Shown here: positions 63,879-64,000 of the stretch, piece by piece
Layout: every line of letters begins with the position of its first letter
Position numbering within the stretch: the first letter of the stretch is position 1
NCBI GenBank assembly: GCA_947593515.1
Contig: CANQDQ010000009.1
Location: forward strand, 20,647-84,646
DNA: 64,000 nt
From: an uncultured Bacteroidales bacterium
GTDB taxonomy: Bacteria > Bacteroidota > Bacteroidia > Bacteroidales > UBA11471
Reading direction: 5' to 3'
The notes under the pieces: generated by a model
The model's database searches: none
Seen by the model: the letters and a program-made list of their open reading frames with translations, nothing else
What the model was told of the DNA's origin: nothing
Made by a program: the position numbers and the translations under genes

Positions 63879-64000
<122 letters not shown>

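Overview
The window is a chromosomal segment from a member of the Bacteroidales, probably a gut-type genus; the family cannot be fixed from sequence alone. The evidence is: promoters of the Bacteroidetes form (TTG, about 20 bases, TAnnTTTG) upstream of many genes; almost no Shine-Dalgarno sequences; the gene order trpBEGDCFA; a menaquinone (men) pathway; a Bacteroidetes-type RNA polymerase omega subunit; DUF5106 and DUF4136 proteins; and a large type V (Mfa1/FimA-like) pilus locus.

Layout. 1-17.3 kb is mostly housekeeping: a MATE exporter (cut at the left edge), uvrB-ygiQ, bamD-omega, a secreted GHL10-type glycosidase, purL with an unusual PurF-like protein, a LysE exporter, a DUF4136 lipoprotein, a small outer-membrane barrel and recJ. 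17.6-31.3 kb holds menaquinone synthesis in two blocks, menB-menC-menE and menF-menD, both on the minus strand. Between them, facing the other way, lies a complete trpBEGDCFA operon. The trp operon starts with a 20-codon leader peptide carrying three consecutive Trp codons, followed by a terminator hairpin: a classical attenuator. 31.3-36.0 kb holds rimO, ftsY and a class A penicillin-binding protein.

36.6-54.4 kb is the accessory region: ten co-oriented genes for a cell-surface pilus. They are a DUF3575 outer-membrane protein, an OmpA-like protein, a major fimbrillin, an Mfa2-like anchor and six further lipoproteins. Four of the last six proteins join a fimbrillin-like part to a C-terminal beta-helix/GLUG-like part of very different length, which suggests alternative tip adhesins. 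A G10 tract upstream, a G9 tract inside one adhesin gene and a fresh 19-base tandem duplication at the end of another suggest variability.

54.5-64 kb returns to core functions: lptB, mlaE-mlaF, glnS, a TPR protein, a DUF368 membrane protein, an LptF/LptG permease, tgt (without the usual zinc cysteines) and the start of a galE-like gene. I saw no tRNA, rRNA, CRISPR array, insertion sequence or phage gene.
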